Assembly: GCA_007922195.1 (NCBI GenBank)
Contig: ML681989.1
Location: forward strand, 43,032,765-43,096,764
From: Podocnemis expansa
Taxonomy: Eukaryota > Chordata > Testudines > Podocnemididae
Direction: 5' to 3'
DNA length: 64,000 nucleotides
A program made the position numbers and the translations under genes. Positions 47,154 through 59,150 of this stretch are shown in pieces; position 1 is the stretch's first letter, and every line of letters begins with the position of its first letter. Below the pieces are notes generated by a model. It worked only from the letters and a program-made list of their open reading frames with translations. It was not told the DNA's origin and did no database searches.

Positions 47154-47353
47154 CTGAGGAGGGGTTGGAAGACAGCTGTGTATATAGCCATGGGGTGGTG
47201 TGAGGGGCGGAGGCCGCCTGCCCTCTCCTGACAGGCTAGTACAAGTTTTTTCTGACCAGTCCAGCGCTTCGGCACGGAGACACCTATTACGGAATGGATT
47301 GGAGCAGCCGATGTCGAAGGACGGTTACTGGTGAGTAACCCACTGTTCTGTGA
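47154..47353 (-). repeat. right inverted terminal repeat and right end of DIRS
   Basis: 47154-47304 is the inverted repeat of 41850-42002; 47305-47353 is the right terminus with GGTTACTGGTGAGTAACCCA. Confidence 0.9.
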
Positions 47354-47650
47354 CCAGTTCATTTCCCTAATTCTCTAAATTTTTTTAAGCTTGCCCTTTT
47401 TTAAGTCAAAACCCTAGTTTTTGTTTATCCTTCTATTTTGTTTAAATTGAATTAGCTCATGATCTTTTGTGCCAAGGCTATCTTCTGCAGCCAGTTCTCC
47501 TATGAGTTTCTTTCCCACCTATAAATCTGGTTATTGTGTTTCCCAAAATATCTAGGCCCATTGTTTTACCTTTCATGTCTGGTTTCTCTAATGATCCTTT
47601 TAAATCAAACACCATGAGCAGGTACACAGAGACATGCATCAAATTCATTT
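47354..47650 (-). repeat. old CR1/L3-like LINE, right of DIRS
   Basis: Continues the ancient LINE from 41836 after the DIRS insertion (TTTCCCTAATTCTCTAAATTT onwards). Borders by pattern only. Confidence 0.5.
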
Positions 47651-48190
47651 AAAAAAATAGTTCTCTGGTTGTCCACAACTGCTAGTGCATTGAGTCTTTC
47701 TATTCTACTGATGCAGCCATTGGAACTTGTTTAGTGGAAAGTATTAAAAAGAAAACAAGGAAGTAAAGAGCACCTTCTGCCAAGAAATATTCAGAAGAGG
47801 AGTAGAAGTATACCTAAAACGAATTGCTGTGTAGAGATGGGCAGAATGTGTTTTTCTTATCAAGTGAAAAAATATGTCCCTTCCAGAATCAGGGTAAAAA
47901 CAAACAAACAAACAAACAAACAAACAAAAACCCTCAGAAACATTCATGAATCTGAAATCTGAAGGGAAAAAACTGAAAAGGAAAATACCTCAAAACATAC
48001 TCAAAATGTTTCAGTTTCAACAAATTGGCATCTTTGGATATCCAACTGTTTTGTTAAAAAATTGCCAAACAGCTCAATGCAGAACTGGGCATCAGCAGAG
48101 GGTCTGACATAATAAGGAAGTGGATAAGGAAAGAATGGGAGGATTTTTGAAGGGTCTTGAAGGTGTGAACATGACAGATTGGAAAGAGGA
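47651..48190. other. unassigned, with (CAAA)n tract
   Basis: A (CAAA)n microsatellite lies at about 47896-47930. No gene recognised. Confidence 0.5.
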
Positions 48191-48204
48191 TGATTGAGAG
48201 GGTA

Positions 48205-48800
48205 CAGCAAAACAAGTTATGAATCCTGTAGGACTTAAAAGACTAACAAATTTATTTATCATCTGAGGTTTTGTGGGAGAAAATGCAACTTCATCAGATG
48301 CTTCGAAGATGAGGAAACTTACAGCAAATCAAAGCAGTTGTTACAATGTAAACACTGGGGAACTGATCACTCCATTGATGATTTGCTAGTAGCTGTGCTC
48401 AAACAGTTGACTACCAACTCAAGGCTTCAAAGAGAGACTGTGGAATTGGAATTCCTATGTAAATTTGACAGATTATTTAGGGTTAAATAAGGACTTCAGA
48501 TTTTTTTCACATTACAACAGGTGATTTGACCTCATCTTCCTCGATATACTGTTCCCTCATGTTTGACTCTTAACAACTGCTTTGCTTTGCTGTTCCAGTG
48601 TAACTTGATCCCATGACTTACACTTCCATGCATTTATTTTCCTCCCATTCTGTCAGTTCCCTCTTCTTCAAAGTGTCTGACCAAGTGGGATTTTCTACCA
48701 CAAAAGCTTATGTGATAAATAAATTTGTTAGTCTTTAAAAGTGCCACAGGACTTTGTTTGCTTTGCTGACCTAGACTAACACGGCTGCCCCTTCGGAACT
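48205..48800. mobile_element. PLE hairpin with nuclease remnant
   Basis: Minus-strand tail 48205-48360, then plus-strand 48361-48800. The plus part starts in the decayed nuclease end (AACTGATCACTCCATTGATG, cf. HxxNHSMMDLL), runs through a broken frame to the 3' tail, and ends CTAACACGGCTGCCCC. Box 1 of the hammerhead-like fold is CTGACCA here, so the core is lost. No clear TSD. Confidence 0.85.
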
Positions 48801-48805
48801 TGTCA

Positions 48806-50158
48806 GAGTACAGTGACTTCATAAGTGCCGCAGGTGAGGAAGCAGTAGCTGTGCTTTGTATGGTGGAGCAGATTCTCAAAGAATCCATTCTGAAACACTT
48901 GGAGAAAAATAGAGTGATCAGGAACAGTCAGCATGGATTCACTAAGGGTAAATCGTGCCTGACCAACCTCATCACCTTCTATAATAAGATGACTGGATTT
49001 GTGGATGCGGGAAGAGCTGTTGATGTGATATACCTTGACTTTAGCAAGGCTTTTGATACGGTTTCCCACAGCATTCTCATCAGCAAGTTAAGGAAGTACG
49101 GGTTTGATGTGTGGACTGTAAGGTAGATAGAGAACTGGCTAGATCAATGGTTTCAGCATGTAGGAATCAATGGCTCCATGTCTAGTTGGCAACCAGTAAC
49201 AAGTGGTGTGCCCCAGGGGTTGGTCCTGGGGCCAGTTCTGTTCAACATTTTCATTAATGATCTGGATAGTGGGATTGATTGCACACTCAGTAAGTTTGCA
49301 GATGATGCCAAGCTGGGGGGAATGGTAGACATGCTGGAGGGCAGGGAGAAGATTCAGGCAGACCTTGACAAATTGGAGCAGTGGGCCAATAGAATCTCAT
49401 GAAATTCAACAAGGACAAGTGCAAAGTCCTGCACTTGGGACGGAAAAACCCCATGCCCTGCTACAGGCTGGGGACCGATCAGCTAAGTAACAGTACCGTA
49501 GAAAAGAACTTGGGGGTCCTGGTGGATGGGAAGCTGGATATGAGTCAGCAGTGTGCTCTTGATGTCAAAAAGGCCAGTGGCATACTGGGCTGCATCAGAA
49601 GAAGTGTTGCCAGCAGATCGAGGGATGTGATCATTCCCCTCTATTCAGCACTGATGAGGCCGCATCTGGAATACTGTGTCCAGTTTTGGGCTCCCCACTA
49701 TAAGAAGGATGTGGACAAATTAGAAGGAGTCCAGCGGAGGGCAACAAAAAATGATGAAGGGTCTGGAGCACAAGCCCTGTGAAGAAAGACTGAGGGAACT
49801 AGGTTTATTTAGCCCACAGAAGAGAAGACTGAGGGGGGATTTGATAGCAACCTTCAACTACCTGAAGGGATGCTCCAAGGAGGATGGAGCTCAGCTGTTC
49901 TCAGTAGTAACAGAGGATAGAACAAGGAGCAATGGTTTCAAGTTACAACTGGGGAGGTCAAGGTTGGATATTAGAAAAACTTTCTTACTAGGAGGGTGGT
50001 GAAGCATTGGAATGGGCTGCCTAGGGAGGTGGTGGAATCTCTGTCTTTGGAGACGTTTAAGGCCCAGCTGAATAAAGCTCTGGCTGGGATAATTTAGTGG
50101 GAGTGGTCCCGCTTTTTTCGGCAGGGGGTTGGATCAGATGACCTCATGATTCTATGAG
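48806..50158 (+). mobile_element. CR1 LINE, 5'-truncated, RT and 3' end
   Basis: CR1 similarity begins by 48870 ([14 protein letters not shown]). It contains [32 protein letters not shown] (motif A), a TAG at about 49124, [13 protein letters not shown] (motif B), FADDAKLGG (motif C, FADD), then the C-terminal region with RPHLEY and [11 protein letters not shown], and an incomplete 3' end to 50158 with GATTCTATGAG. Frameshifts at about 49395 (AGAAATC to AGAATC) and about 49747 (extra A in an A run). It starts a few bases after the PLE tail ending at 48800, so the two insertions are adjacent. Confidence 0.92.
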
Positions 50159-52558
50159 TCAAAGTGGTGGCCGTGGAGCCCAGAGAGGAGGAGGATGTAA
50201 TAGGATGAGAAATTATGTGGGCCTGAATGAAAGTTCTGAGAGTCTGAAGAGAAGGGACAAATCACTTTTTAGGAATGTTATGCAGGAAGATATTGCAAGA
50301 TTTGTCATATAGTGTTAGCATATTAGAGTTTCACTATTTTCCTCTGCAAGATCTGTTAGTTAATTTCCTATTTTTGTGTGTGATTCTTTTACATTGCAAT
50401 TGGGGGGAAAAAGCATTAAAAAAAAAAGGAGAAAGAATGTGCATTTGAGACAATTAAATGTGACAATCAGACTCTGGGACTGGAAGTATCGAAAACATTT
50501 TTAACTCCCTTTCAAACAGACCAGTTATCAAGCTGATGGTATTGCTTTTTTACTCTGGACGTTGGGCTGCATATCACAAATATTTTTAAAGCAAAACTAA
50601 ATGTGCTTGTCTTAGGCTTTTTTTAAATAAAGTATTAGAATGACTATATCTCACTGTAAAAATCCATACTTTCATTATGAGGTTTTCTTACAAAGATTGT
50701 TAATAATATCTAAATAGATTCTAAGTCCTCCCTGATTCCACCAGCCTTGCTAAATACCTGTTTCTCAGGACAGTTCAGTTTCTTCAGTTGTGCTGTTTGG
50801 GAAACTGAGCACACTGCACAAATAAAACTTCACGTGTTAAATATTTTTTTTTGTATGGATTGTGGACTGTGGATTACTACAAAAATGCATAAAATACAAT
50901 CCATACTAGTGAAAGCAGATATGATTGCACAGCAAACATAAGGTACCAGGTTTCATATGATTTATTTTCATTAATGTAGTCCAGAATCTTTAGTAGCATT
51001 GATCTGCATACTTAAAAATCCACATTTTTTCCAAACCAATCAAATAATTACATACCCAACAGCATGACTTGTGCATGCAAGTATCGAGGTTACTTGCCCA
51101 GTCAGAGGTGCCTGAAAATTGCCTGGCTATTTTAATGGAAGCTCTTTGAAAATGCCTCCCAGACTCTTATCCCAAATTGCCATCAATAAAAATAACTTTT
51201 TTTCCCCTTTCAAAATTATCTCGAAATCTTGCATAGAATTTTGGCTATAAGGCTCCTGTTAATATCAGCACCACTCAGATGGCCAAAATCCTATGTACCT
51301 TTTTAAAACTAAGTTTCCTCAGAGTACAGAGCACATTTAGTACAGATTGAAAGAGAGAGATTTATTACCTTAATCTGAAATGTCTTTTTATTTACAAGGA
51401 TTAACCTTGTATTAGCTAATCTTAAATATAGTGCCAAAAGCAGCTATAGCATGATCTAAAGTTTCATGGTTTTGACCCATATGTGAATCATATTTTTTTT
51501 TTAAATCGGGGGTGGGGGAGAGATTTCATAAGGCATGTATGCACTGCTGGATATCATTTGTGAGGAATGTTGGAAGCACAAGTTCTCAAAAAAGAAAAAA
51601 GTCTATGCAAGCCAGATATAATAAAATATGAAGTTATCTTTAATTTAAAAGAAGTGTTTTTACTCAGAAAATGTCCATCTAGTTGTGCACACAATGTACC
51701 TATTTCCTATAACAATTCCGCACCTTACCTCACCCTGGCCCTTTCATTTATTAAAGCCATTTATCGTGTCTTTTCTTAAATTGGCCTGCAACCTCTTTGG
51801 AACATAAGCTGTCTTTTACTGAGTATTTGAAAAAGGCATAGCAGAAAGGGGACCTGACCTTAACTAAGTCCTGCAGAGGCTACTATAATACAAGTAAATA
51901 TTAATATTTAGAGCAAAGGACCACAAAATCAGTGGTTAAAGTGGTTCCTTTTCTATATAGCATGCCTGTATTCTGGCTTAGGCTACTCCATTGAAATTTA
52001 ATGATAAAAAATTAGGTAGAAAAGATAATAAAAATGTGAAGTAATTATATTAATATATCATCATTTCTTGACATTTCACAGTTGCATTATAAATAACGTT
52101 AAAGAAAACAAAGACATTTTGATCTGTGTTTTAAAAAACATAAATGCATATACAGTTACTGTGGTTGTACATGCACAGGACAGTTAAAATATCTACCTGC
52201 TGATTTTGCTGAATAAATACCAGAATTTTCCTGAAAATGCATTCCTCCAAACATAAACGACAGGGTGCAGGGCAAATCTGATATTTCTGGGAATATGATA
52301 TCCTAATATGTGAATCTCCACCACAGTCCTCATTAATTTTCTGAGCAAAATCAACAGTTTGAAGCCATAACAACTGTTTACGGCACCCCTTACAATGATT
52401 AGTTCCTGGGTCAAGAGGCACAGAATGAGCCCTTTAATGGAGCGGCTCAGTGGAACTATTCCAGCATGCCCAGGGCAAAGCCCCGCTCACCCCGGCTGTA
52501 GTTATGACCCTGCTGGTAACAGAACCTTTGCAGACTGTCTCATGATCATTTAGGATTG
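50159..52558. other. unassigned AT-rich sequence
   Basis: No gene or named repeat recognised. Near 51790 (CAACCTCTTTGGAACATAAG) is a possible ancient repeat tail. Confidence 0.35.
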
Positions 52559-52566
52559 CTTTAGAT

Positions 52567-53029
52567 CAGGCATGGCCAAACTGCAGCTCAGGCTCTTGAA
52601 TGAAAAATTGTGGCTCCCGGAAGAAAGTCAGCAAATCAATTTAGGAAAGCAGCCCCAGCCTAGGAGTTCAGGAAGGGTTTGGGATGGTGCAGAGAAGTGT
52701 GGCCTGGTCAGGGATGGTAGGGAGAAGTGTGGCATGGTTGGGATTTTAAAAAACTCGCCACTAGCCTGCAGTCTTCTACATCAAGCAGCAGCTAAGTTTT
52801 TACTGTATAGGCCTAATTTTCATGGTAACCTTAAGTAATTATTAGAATCTGACACTAGTAGGGTCAGTATTTGTCCTCATTTTACAACAAAATTAAAGTA
52901 TGCAATGAATTTTAAATTGAGTAATTTTGGAGTAGGTAAAAGTATACGGCTATATGCCTCAGTGCGGCTCTCCAAGGTTTAATAATCGACTTGTGTGATT
53001 CTTGAGTTCCATAAGTTTGGCCACCTCTG
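52567..53029. mobile_element. hAT-type MITE, exact 8-bp TSD
   Basis: TIRs CAGGCATGGCCAAACTGC and AAGTTTGGCCACCTCTG. CTTTAGAT is duplicated exactly at 52559-52566 and 53030-53037. 463 bp; the outer parts carry GGCTCTTGAATGAAAAATTG and GTGCGGCTCTCC. No transposase. Confidence 0.92.
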
Positions 53030-53059
53030 CTTTAGATCAACTAAAGTTGAGCATATAGA

Positions 53060-53155
53060 TACCAAGTGGGATTTTCTCCCATGAAGGCTCATGCACTAAA
53101 CAAATTTGTTAGTCTTTAACTGCCATGGGACTCCTTGTTTGTTCTACTGATCATA
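53060..53155 (+). repeat. solo PLE 3'-tail fragment
   Basis: AAGTGGGATTTTCTCCCATG, CTCATGCACTAAACAAATTT, TTAGTCTTTAACTGCCATGG and ACTCCTTGTTTG are the PLE tail blocks in order. Confidence 0.75.
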
Positions 53156-53255
53156 CAACTTTATGTAGCCTGTTGTGAATCTAAACCCATATAGGATAAG
53201 TAAAACAGGACAATATCTGAATTCCCCAGGTCCCATAAAATATCATGGTATAAGC

Positions 53256-53417
53256 CAAGAGCCACACAAGTTGATTATTAAAACTTCAAGAGCCGCACTG
53301 AGGCATATAGCCATATACTTTTACTTACTAAACTGATTTGCTGATGTTCTTCCGCGAGCCACACTTTTTCATTCAAGAGCCACATGTGGCTCCCGAGCCG
53401 CAGTTTGGCCATGTCTG
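53256..53417. mobile_element. deleted copy of the same hAT MITE family, opposite orientation
   Basis: The sequence is the reverse complement of parts of 52567-53029 (GAGCCGCACTGAGGCATATA and AGAGCCACATGTGGCTCC), with the right end GTTTGGCCATGTCTG. TSD GTATAAGC/GTATAGGC (53248-53255 and 53418-53425) matches at 7 of 8. The left TIR is worn or lost. Confidence 0.78.
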
Positions 53418-53425
53418 GTATAGGC

Positions 53426-53950
53426 ATTGGTGTCTGACACACACATCCTATATGTGTTAATGGCTAAATACCTACACCAAGTTCCATTCTTTGGTATACA
53501 CTTATTCACATAGGTGGGCAGAGATGTTTCCTATACAGTAATTGTTAGTTAGGTTTTGTGCATTTCTGCTAATACTGAAGCAAATCTCATGCATTTGACT
53601 TAAGGGAGTATATTTGTATATTTTCAGAGTTACGTTGGACTTGAGAGTAGTACCACTTCTTCCATTGATTTAAACATAACTTGCAGACTTTCAGCCACCT
53701 ATGTTTTTGGTTTTCTCTAAACTTAAGGGTTAGTTAAAAGGTGGTAAGAGGAGAATGATATTTCATTGAAGAGGTTGCTGCCAAGATTTTTAATGAATTT
53801 AACCATGGGAGGATTTTATTGTAGGCAGGAAGAGGTATATACCTCCAAATATATCTCATCTCCCCCCAAATGTTTCCCTGTCTCCCTTTCTCTTGTGAAA
53901 GCATAAGGTATAGTCTGCAAAAGTATCTTTCCTTGCTCTTTTTCTGCCTG
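53426..53950. other. unassigned AT-rich sequence
   Basis: No gene recognised. Confidence 0.3.
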
Positions 53951-53953
53951 CAG

Positions 53954-54035
53954 CTTAGTCTTTAAATGCCACAGGACCTCTTGTTTGTTTTACCAAATTA
54001 GACTAACAGGGCTGCCTCTTTGAAAATAGCAAGGG
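53954..54035 (+). repeat. short PLE 3' end
   Basis: TTAGTCTTTAAATGCCACAG followed by TTAGACTAACAGGGCTGCC is the terminal PLE block only. Confidence 0.65.
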
Positions 54036-54116
54036 TGTAAACCTCACAATTCTTTAGGTCTTGAAAAAAACAAACATTCAGTTTGTTGATGCAACAAATC
54101 AAACTCGCTAGAATCT

Positions 54117-54408
54117 TGCCAAGTTCTAAAGGGGCAACTGAGTTAGTCTGGTTCAGCAAAAGAAGCAAGGAGTCCTGTGGCACTTAAAGACCAACAAATT
54201 TATTTATCGCATGAGCTTTTGTGGGAGAAAATCCCACTTCATCAGACACTTTGAAGATGGGGAAATTTACAGAATAGGATGAAAATAAATGCAAGGGAAT
54301 GTAAGGCATACCACATATGACAAAGTGGGATTTTTTCCATAAAAGCAGCTCATGTGATAAATAAATCTGTTAGTCTTTAAGTGCCACAGAACAGCTTGCT
54401 TCTTTCAT
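54117..54408. mobile_element. PLE hairpin insertion
   Basis: Minus-strand tail from 54117 to about 54312, then the plus-strand tail to 54408. TAGAATCT is duplicated at 54109-54116 and 54409-54416. No coding sequence. Confidence 0.82.
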
Positions 54409-54416
54409 TAGAATCT

Positions 54417-57400
54417 GTGTATAATGTGAAAATGTTGCCGATTTCATCATCATCTGCGCCTCACCTTCAAACTGCCTTTTTAAAAAGGCAGAAGCAAGCT
54501 ATCCCTGACACAAATAGACACAGAAGAGTGGCAGCCCATAGGTCTAAATTAGGTGCTAATTATCCTCACAGACAGCTTTGAAAGTTCCAGTTTACAAGTT
54601 AGGTCTCCATAGGCTGTTACAAATACTTGGAATGGCTTTCTTACCAAATCCAGGGTGGCACTTTTCTAGGACCTGCATTTTCCGTTCTGTGGAGTTGCTG
54701 GTCCTTTGATAAAATGCCTCCTCTCCTCATCAGGTAGATAGATATGTCACTATGCACATGCACCTAAATATTTATATAGGATAGGAAGCAATGCAGACAA
54801 TTATTTTGAATTTCTATAAACTAGTTGGCGTAAGCTTGTGAATACATGTGGTCTAATACAGAAAAGGCTTTATTTTAACCCTACTGAGATGTTTAAGAGT
54901 AGGCTTACACTTTAATAGTGGGCGCTGTTAATTTAAACTATATTACATAATACAGGTTAACATGGATGTCATTTTGTTGAGAGATATTGGGCCCTTTTTT
55001 GTACTACTAGTACACCACTATGCATTATTATACCATACAAACAATGCTTCAAAAGTTGCAGGAAATGAATCTGGTTTACAACATTTATTTTTGTTCAGAA
55101 ATAACTGCTTCACAGTCTCAACAGAAACTGGGTAGTTGCATGTCTGCGATTGGGCAGGTCCACGTTCCTCCTCCCATCCTTCCCTCCATGTATTTCACAT
55201 GGTTCATATGCAGGGACGGACAAACGGAGCTGTCCTTCTTCCCATAGGCAGTGGAAAAGTACAAACAAAGAGGATGTAAACTAAGCTCCCCTTATCCATT
55301 CCTTGGAAAGGAGGGGCTGGGATGCCAATTTGGTGGGGGGGGGTAAGAAAGAAGTACATACACTTAGAAGTCTGATGGGCAGTAAGTGCTGGGTGGGGGG
55401 ATGAAGGAGGTGCTGAGGGTAAAGGAGCATGGCTGGGTAAGTGGTGGGGGTGCAATATGTGGAGGGGCCAGGGGTCAGCCATGGAGCTGCCTTTCCCAAG
55501 GGAAGCTCCAAAATCCACCCATGAATTTAACTGCTTTGTTTGTTCTTAGTCACAGTTCAGTCCTCCATGCTTTATGCTTTAAAGGTGGCAAAGGTAGGAG
55601 AAGGGAACTTCCTGGGGATTTTCTTACACTTCCAGGGGATGGACTAGATGGCCTAATGCAGCAGGGGCAGGGGAGCCGCTCTTAACCCTTTAGAGGCCCA
55701 GTACTCCCTACAGTGACACATGGTAACTCTGCACTCCCATCAAAAATAAAATTCATCTGTCCCAGTGACGTCACATTTGAAGTATGTTGAGTGGTGTTCT
55801 ATATTTAAATGATACATTACTTCCTCAGCCCTTGGACTCCCTTCCTGCACTACCTAGCTGGTACAGGCAGTCCACATTAAGAACCCTTGGCCTAATAGGT
55901 CTGTTCCCCTCTACAGCAGACAAGTCTAATCTATCCCACTCATAAAGGGATTCCTTTTACTGCTATCAAAGCTGAATGTCTCATACACAGAATTACAATT
56001 TTCATTTTATTTTTTAGCACCAGCCCTGAATAGTTTCAAGGAATTTATATACATGAAGTTTTTGTTCACTTTAGTTCTTTTTCTTAAGAGGATAAGAATT
56101 AGCAAGAAGGGAATATTAGATAGGCCAGTTCTCATATTTCTACCCTCACTGGATAGTATTCTTTTTATATGTGTGTGAAAAATCATAGAATTTTCCTATA
56201 AAGTACTGCATGGACATTTTAAGCCATAGAAACTTTTGTGTTATAGGAGAACTCGGGGGGTAAGAAAGAATTGGTGCTTAAGTTGAATTGTTGCCTGGGT
56301 CTCACAAAAGGTTATTACAAGAATCCAACCAAACTACTGAGATTAACGATAGAGAAGAGTAGAGTGGGAAACCATTTCTGGGATTGCCTCATCAGACAGC
56401 AGTGAACAGAATGAAAATATGTATCCAGTACATCAGAGCAAATATTTTCCACAGAATGAGGGAAGAACATATATTTAATTCTATCACTATGCTTAAAGCA
56501 TTCCAGGGCATTTTAAACCATACTAGAACATAAGATCTTAATTCCATAGCATTTAATTCAAAAGCATTAGCCTTGGCTCTTCTTCAGATCTCTCATGTAA
56601 TTATGTAACTTTCTTTTTGGTCTTCTGGCTAAGCTCCAATAAAGTGTCTGCTTAATATCTGGTAAGTGAGTGGAAAGGAAGATGACTAACAAGGAAATTG
56701 ATCTGATTATTTAAAAGGTCTTTACTTATCTCTAACTCCTGTATCCCTATGACTATATTTCACATTGACAGAAAGCCTTTGATACTCATCTCCCAACACT
56801 AAGCATAGAATTTTTTGTTGCAAGGCCTGGTTATTTCTTTCACTGTTTTTGTAAGTAGTGACTCCTCTCCAGCTACTGAATTGTGGCTAGTGTAATATTT
56901 GGTCCTTTCATTTTAATTCATACCGTTGCTACTCTGAATCATGCCTCCAGCCTCCCATTGTTTTGTTTTGTATGATTATCGTGCACCAGCTTAGAGATGG
57001 AAGACATGCAGTATTTAGGCAGAGACCTCCATTTCAGCCTGTGAGTCAAGAGTACTATAAATGAGTCAGTATTATTGTAAGTGCTTAAAATTGCTGTCCT
57101 ACACGGCCCTGCCTCTCCATCCATAAATGAAGAGTACAGTATTTCATTGATTTAACCTCTCTGAATTTCAATGGCTCATCCTTTAGAGATGAGGAAAGAT
57201 CCTAGGATGACTTCCAGCATAAACCCCTTGCATGGTGGAGCGGTATAAAAATGAACTCACACCTCTGCTTCCGAGCAACAAGATACTTAAATGATTACAT
57301 TTTCAGTGTCAAAAAACTATCTTAAGGCTATGTTAAGGCTGATTGGTGGTAGATCATCCCCTTGCAGAACAAAACTCAAAACTTCTGAAAACCAGGAAAT

Positions 57401-58384
57401 TAACCTTTACAGTTGCTCATGCTGTCTTAATGCTGCCCTATTTCAGCAATGCCCCAAGACACCTGATAACCAAATCAGTCTGTAGTCAGCAAACCCCATG
57501 TCCTGGTACACTCCTTACTCTTCATCAAACCTCTGCAACCTTATGATCCAGGAATGGCCCAGAATCCACACACTAGCAATCTTCACAGTACACATTTTTT
57601 CCATCAACAGTCAAGGTATCTATGCTGTCAGTTCCCCATCATCTGACCATGAAACTATTGCATGACTCTGCCACAAAATCAGGCAGTAACTACTGTGTCA
57701 CTGCCCTACATCCATGACCGAACAAAATACAGATTTTCTCAAACAAGAAATACAAGGGTTTTCTGCCACCTGTTTCCCATCTCCTCTGCAGTCATCTTAC
57801 CTCCTCTCTCCAGGTCCTGCCCACCCAGTATAACAAAAATTTTGGTTAGACCAACTGCTGACTGTTCTGCCGTGCTCACAGTAAAATAAAAACTCCTCAT
57901 ATAAAAATAAGGACAACTACCAGCACATAATGTGAGTTATTAAATCTTTATTCCACAGAAATACAAAGGTTTGGATTAGAAACATCAGCTCAATGACGTT
58001 GTGAATATTCCCTCAAACAACCAAGCAAGCATAAAATGGCTTCATAGAAATCCTCTCACATTTTGTTCTTCTTCTTCTTTATTGATACATGCACACCTTA
58101 ATCTTTCCAGAGCACATATCTGTGTAAGCAAAGAAGGAATGTGCTCTTAAATATGATTCACAGTTTAGATCCCCTAGGGACTCAGTGGGTGCAGTGCACT
58201 ACCCTGGGAATAAATTGATCTATTGAGCATTTTGAGACCTGCAGCACATCAATAGTTTGATCCCTAGCTAGGTGAATGTCTTCAAAAAATTACTAATGTT
58301 TTTTCCTCAAGGCTTGTATCTCTGGAATCCATTGCTTACCCTGCATAACCCTGCATAACCAAGTTTAGGGGAATCAGACTTTAT
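54417..58384. other. unassigned; one possible worn hAT MITE
   Basis: At about 55670-55900, GCTCTTAACCCTTTAGAGG and its counterpart ATTAAGAACCCTTGG could be ends of a worn hAT MITE; no clear TSD. G-rich runs occur at 55332-55455. The rest is AT-rich with no gene recognised. Confidence 0.3.
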
Positions 58385-58660
58385 ATACAGGGCCAGCTCA
58401 AGGGGCAGTGGTGCCCCGAGCTTGCTTTTGCTTTGGCACCCCCTCTGAGGAGGGCTGAGGGGTGGACCCCGGCCTCGGAGCTGAGCCAGCTCACCCCACC
58501 TCCAGGGCAAGGAGCAGGCCAGCTCAAAGACCCGGCTCCACTCTCCCATCCCTCCCCTGGGCTAGCTGTTCTGACCTGGAGGCAAGAAGGGCCAGCCCAG
58601 AGGCAGGGTGAGAGAGTGGAATCTGCCCCATGGGCTGGTGTGCTCCACCCCTTGCATCTG
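58385..58660. other. GC-rich block beginning CAGGGCCAGCTC
   Basis: GC-rich compared with its surroundings, resembling a GC-rich nonautonomous DNA-transposon family common in sauropsids, but I cannot find a matching right end. Overlapping frames on both strands show no known protein. Confidence 0.35.
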
Positions 58661-58806
58661 ATCAAGTTATGTGTATTGGATATAAAACCAGTCAGTCAGT
58701 TCTTTCAGGTCCCTAAGTGTTGATTTGTGGAAAGGTCTACAGCAATACTAACAGAGCGGTTTGCTGGCTGCTTTACATAAAGCAAATGCTTAGAAGGATG
58801 GAGGGG

Positions 58807-59150
58807 CTCACCCACAAACACTTCAGATTTGAGGATGATTTATACCCCCAAGTCAGTGGCACTTCTGTGGGCACCCACATGGCCCCACAATATGCAAACA
58901 TCTTTATGGGTGACTTAAAACAACATTTCCTCAAGTCTCATCCCAAAACACCTCTTCTCTCCCTCTGCTACATTAATGATATCTTCATCATCTGGACCCA
59001 TGGCAGGGATGCTCTTGAAGACTTTCACAGAGATTTCAACAATTTCCACTCCACCATCAAATTAAGCCTGGAACACTCCACACAGGAGATCCACTTTCTC
59101 GACACTACAGTACAAATCAGGGATAGACACATCACCACCACCCTGTACTG
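58807..59150 (+). pseudogene. PLE RT fragment, motif B to end
   Basis: Encodes LTHKHFRFEDDLYPQVSGTS ... MAPQYANIFMGDL (motif B), CYINDIFIIWTHGRDALEDF (motif C with Asn instead of the first Asp), and IHFLDTTVQIRDRHITTTLY followed by a TGA. Motif A and everything upstream are missing through 5' truncation. Inactive. Confidence 0.92.

Larger units (their letters stand above)
41837..47353 (+). mobile_element. DIRS-like element with ITRs and internal complementary region
   Basis: Three structural marks define it. (1) Inverted terminal repeats of about 150 bp: 41850-42002 and 47154-47304, sharing GTAATAGGTGT, CTAGCCTGTCAGGAGAGGGC and ACCACCCCATGGCTATAT. (2) An internal complementary region at 47012-47112 made of the reverse complement of the left end followed by that of the right end, joined at 47050/47051. 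(3) A DIRS Gag-type coding region. DIRS elements carry RT, RNase H and a tyrosine recombinase and make no TSD; none is seen. The flanking old LINE continues on both sides. Length 5.5 kb is normal for the family, but RT and recombinase are not recognisable. Confidence 0.88.
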
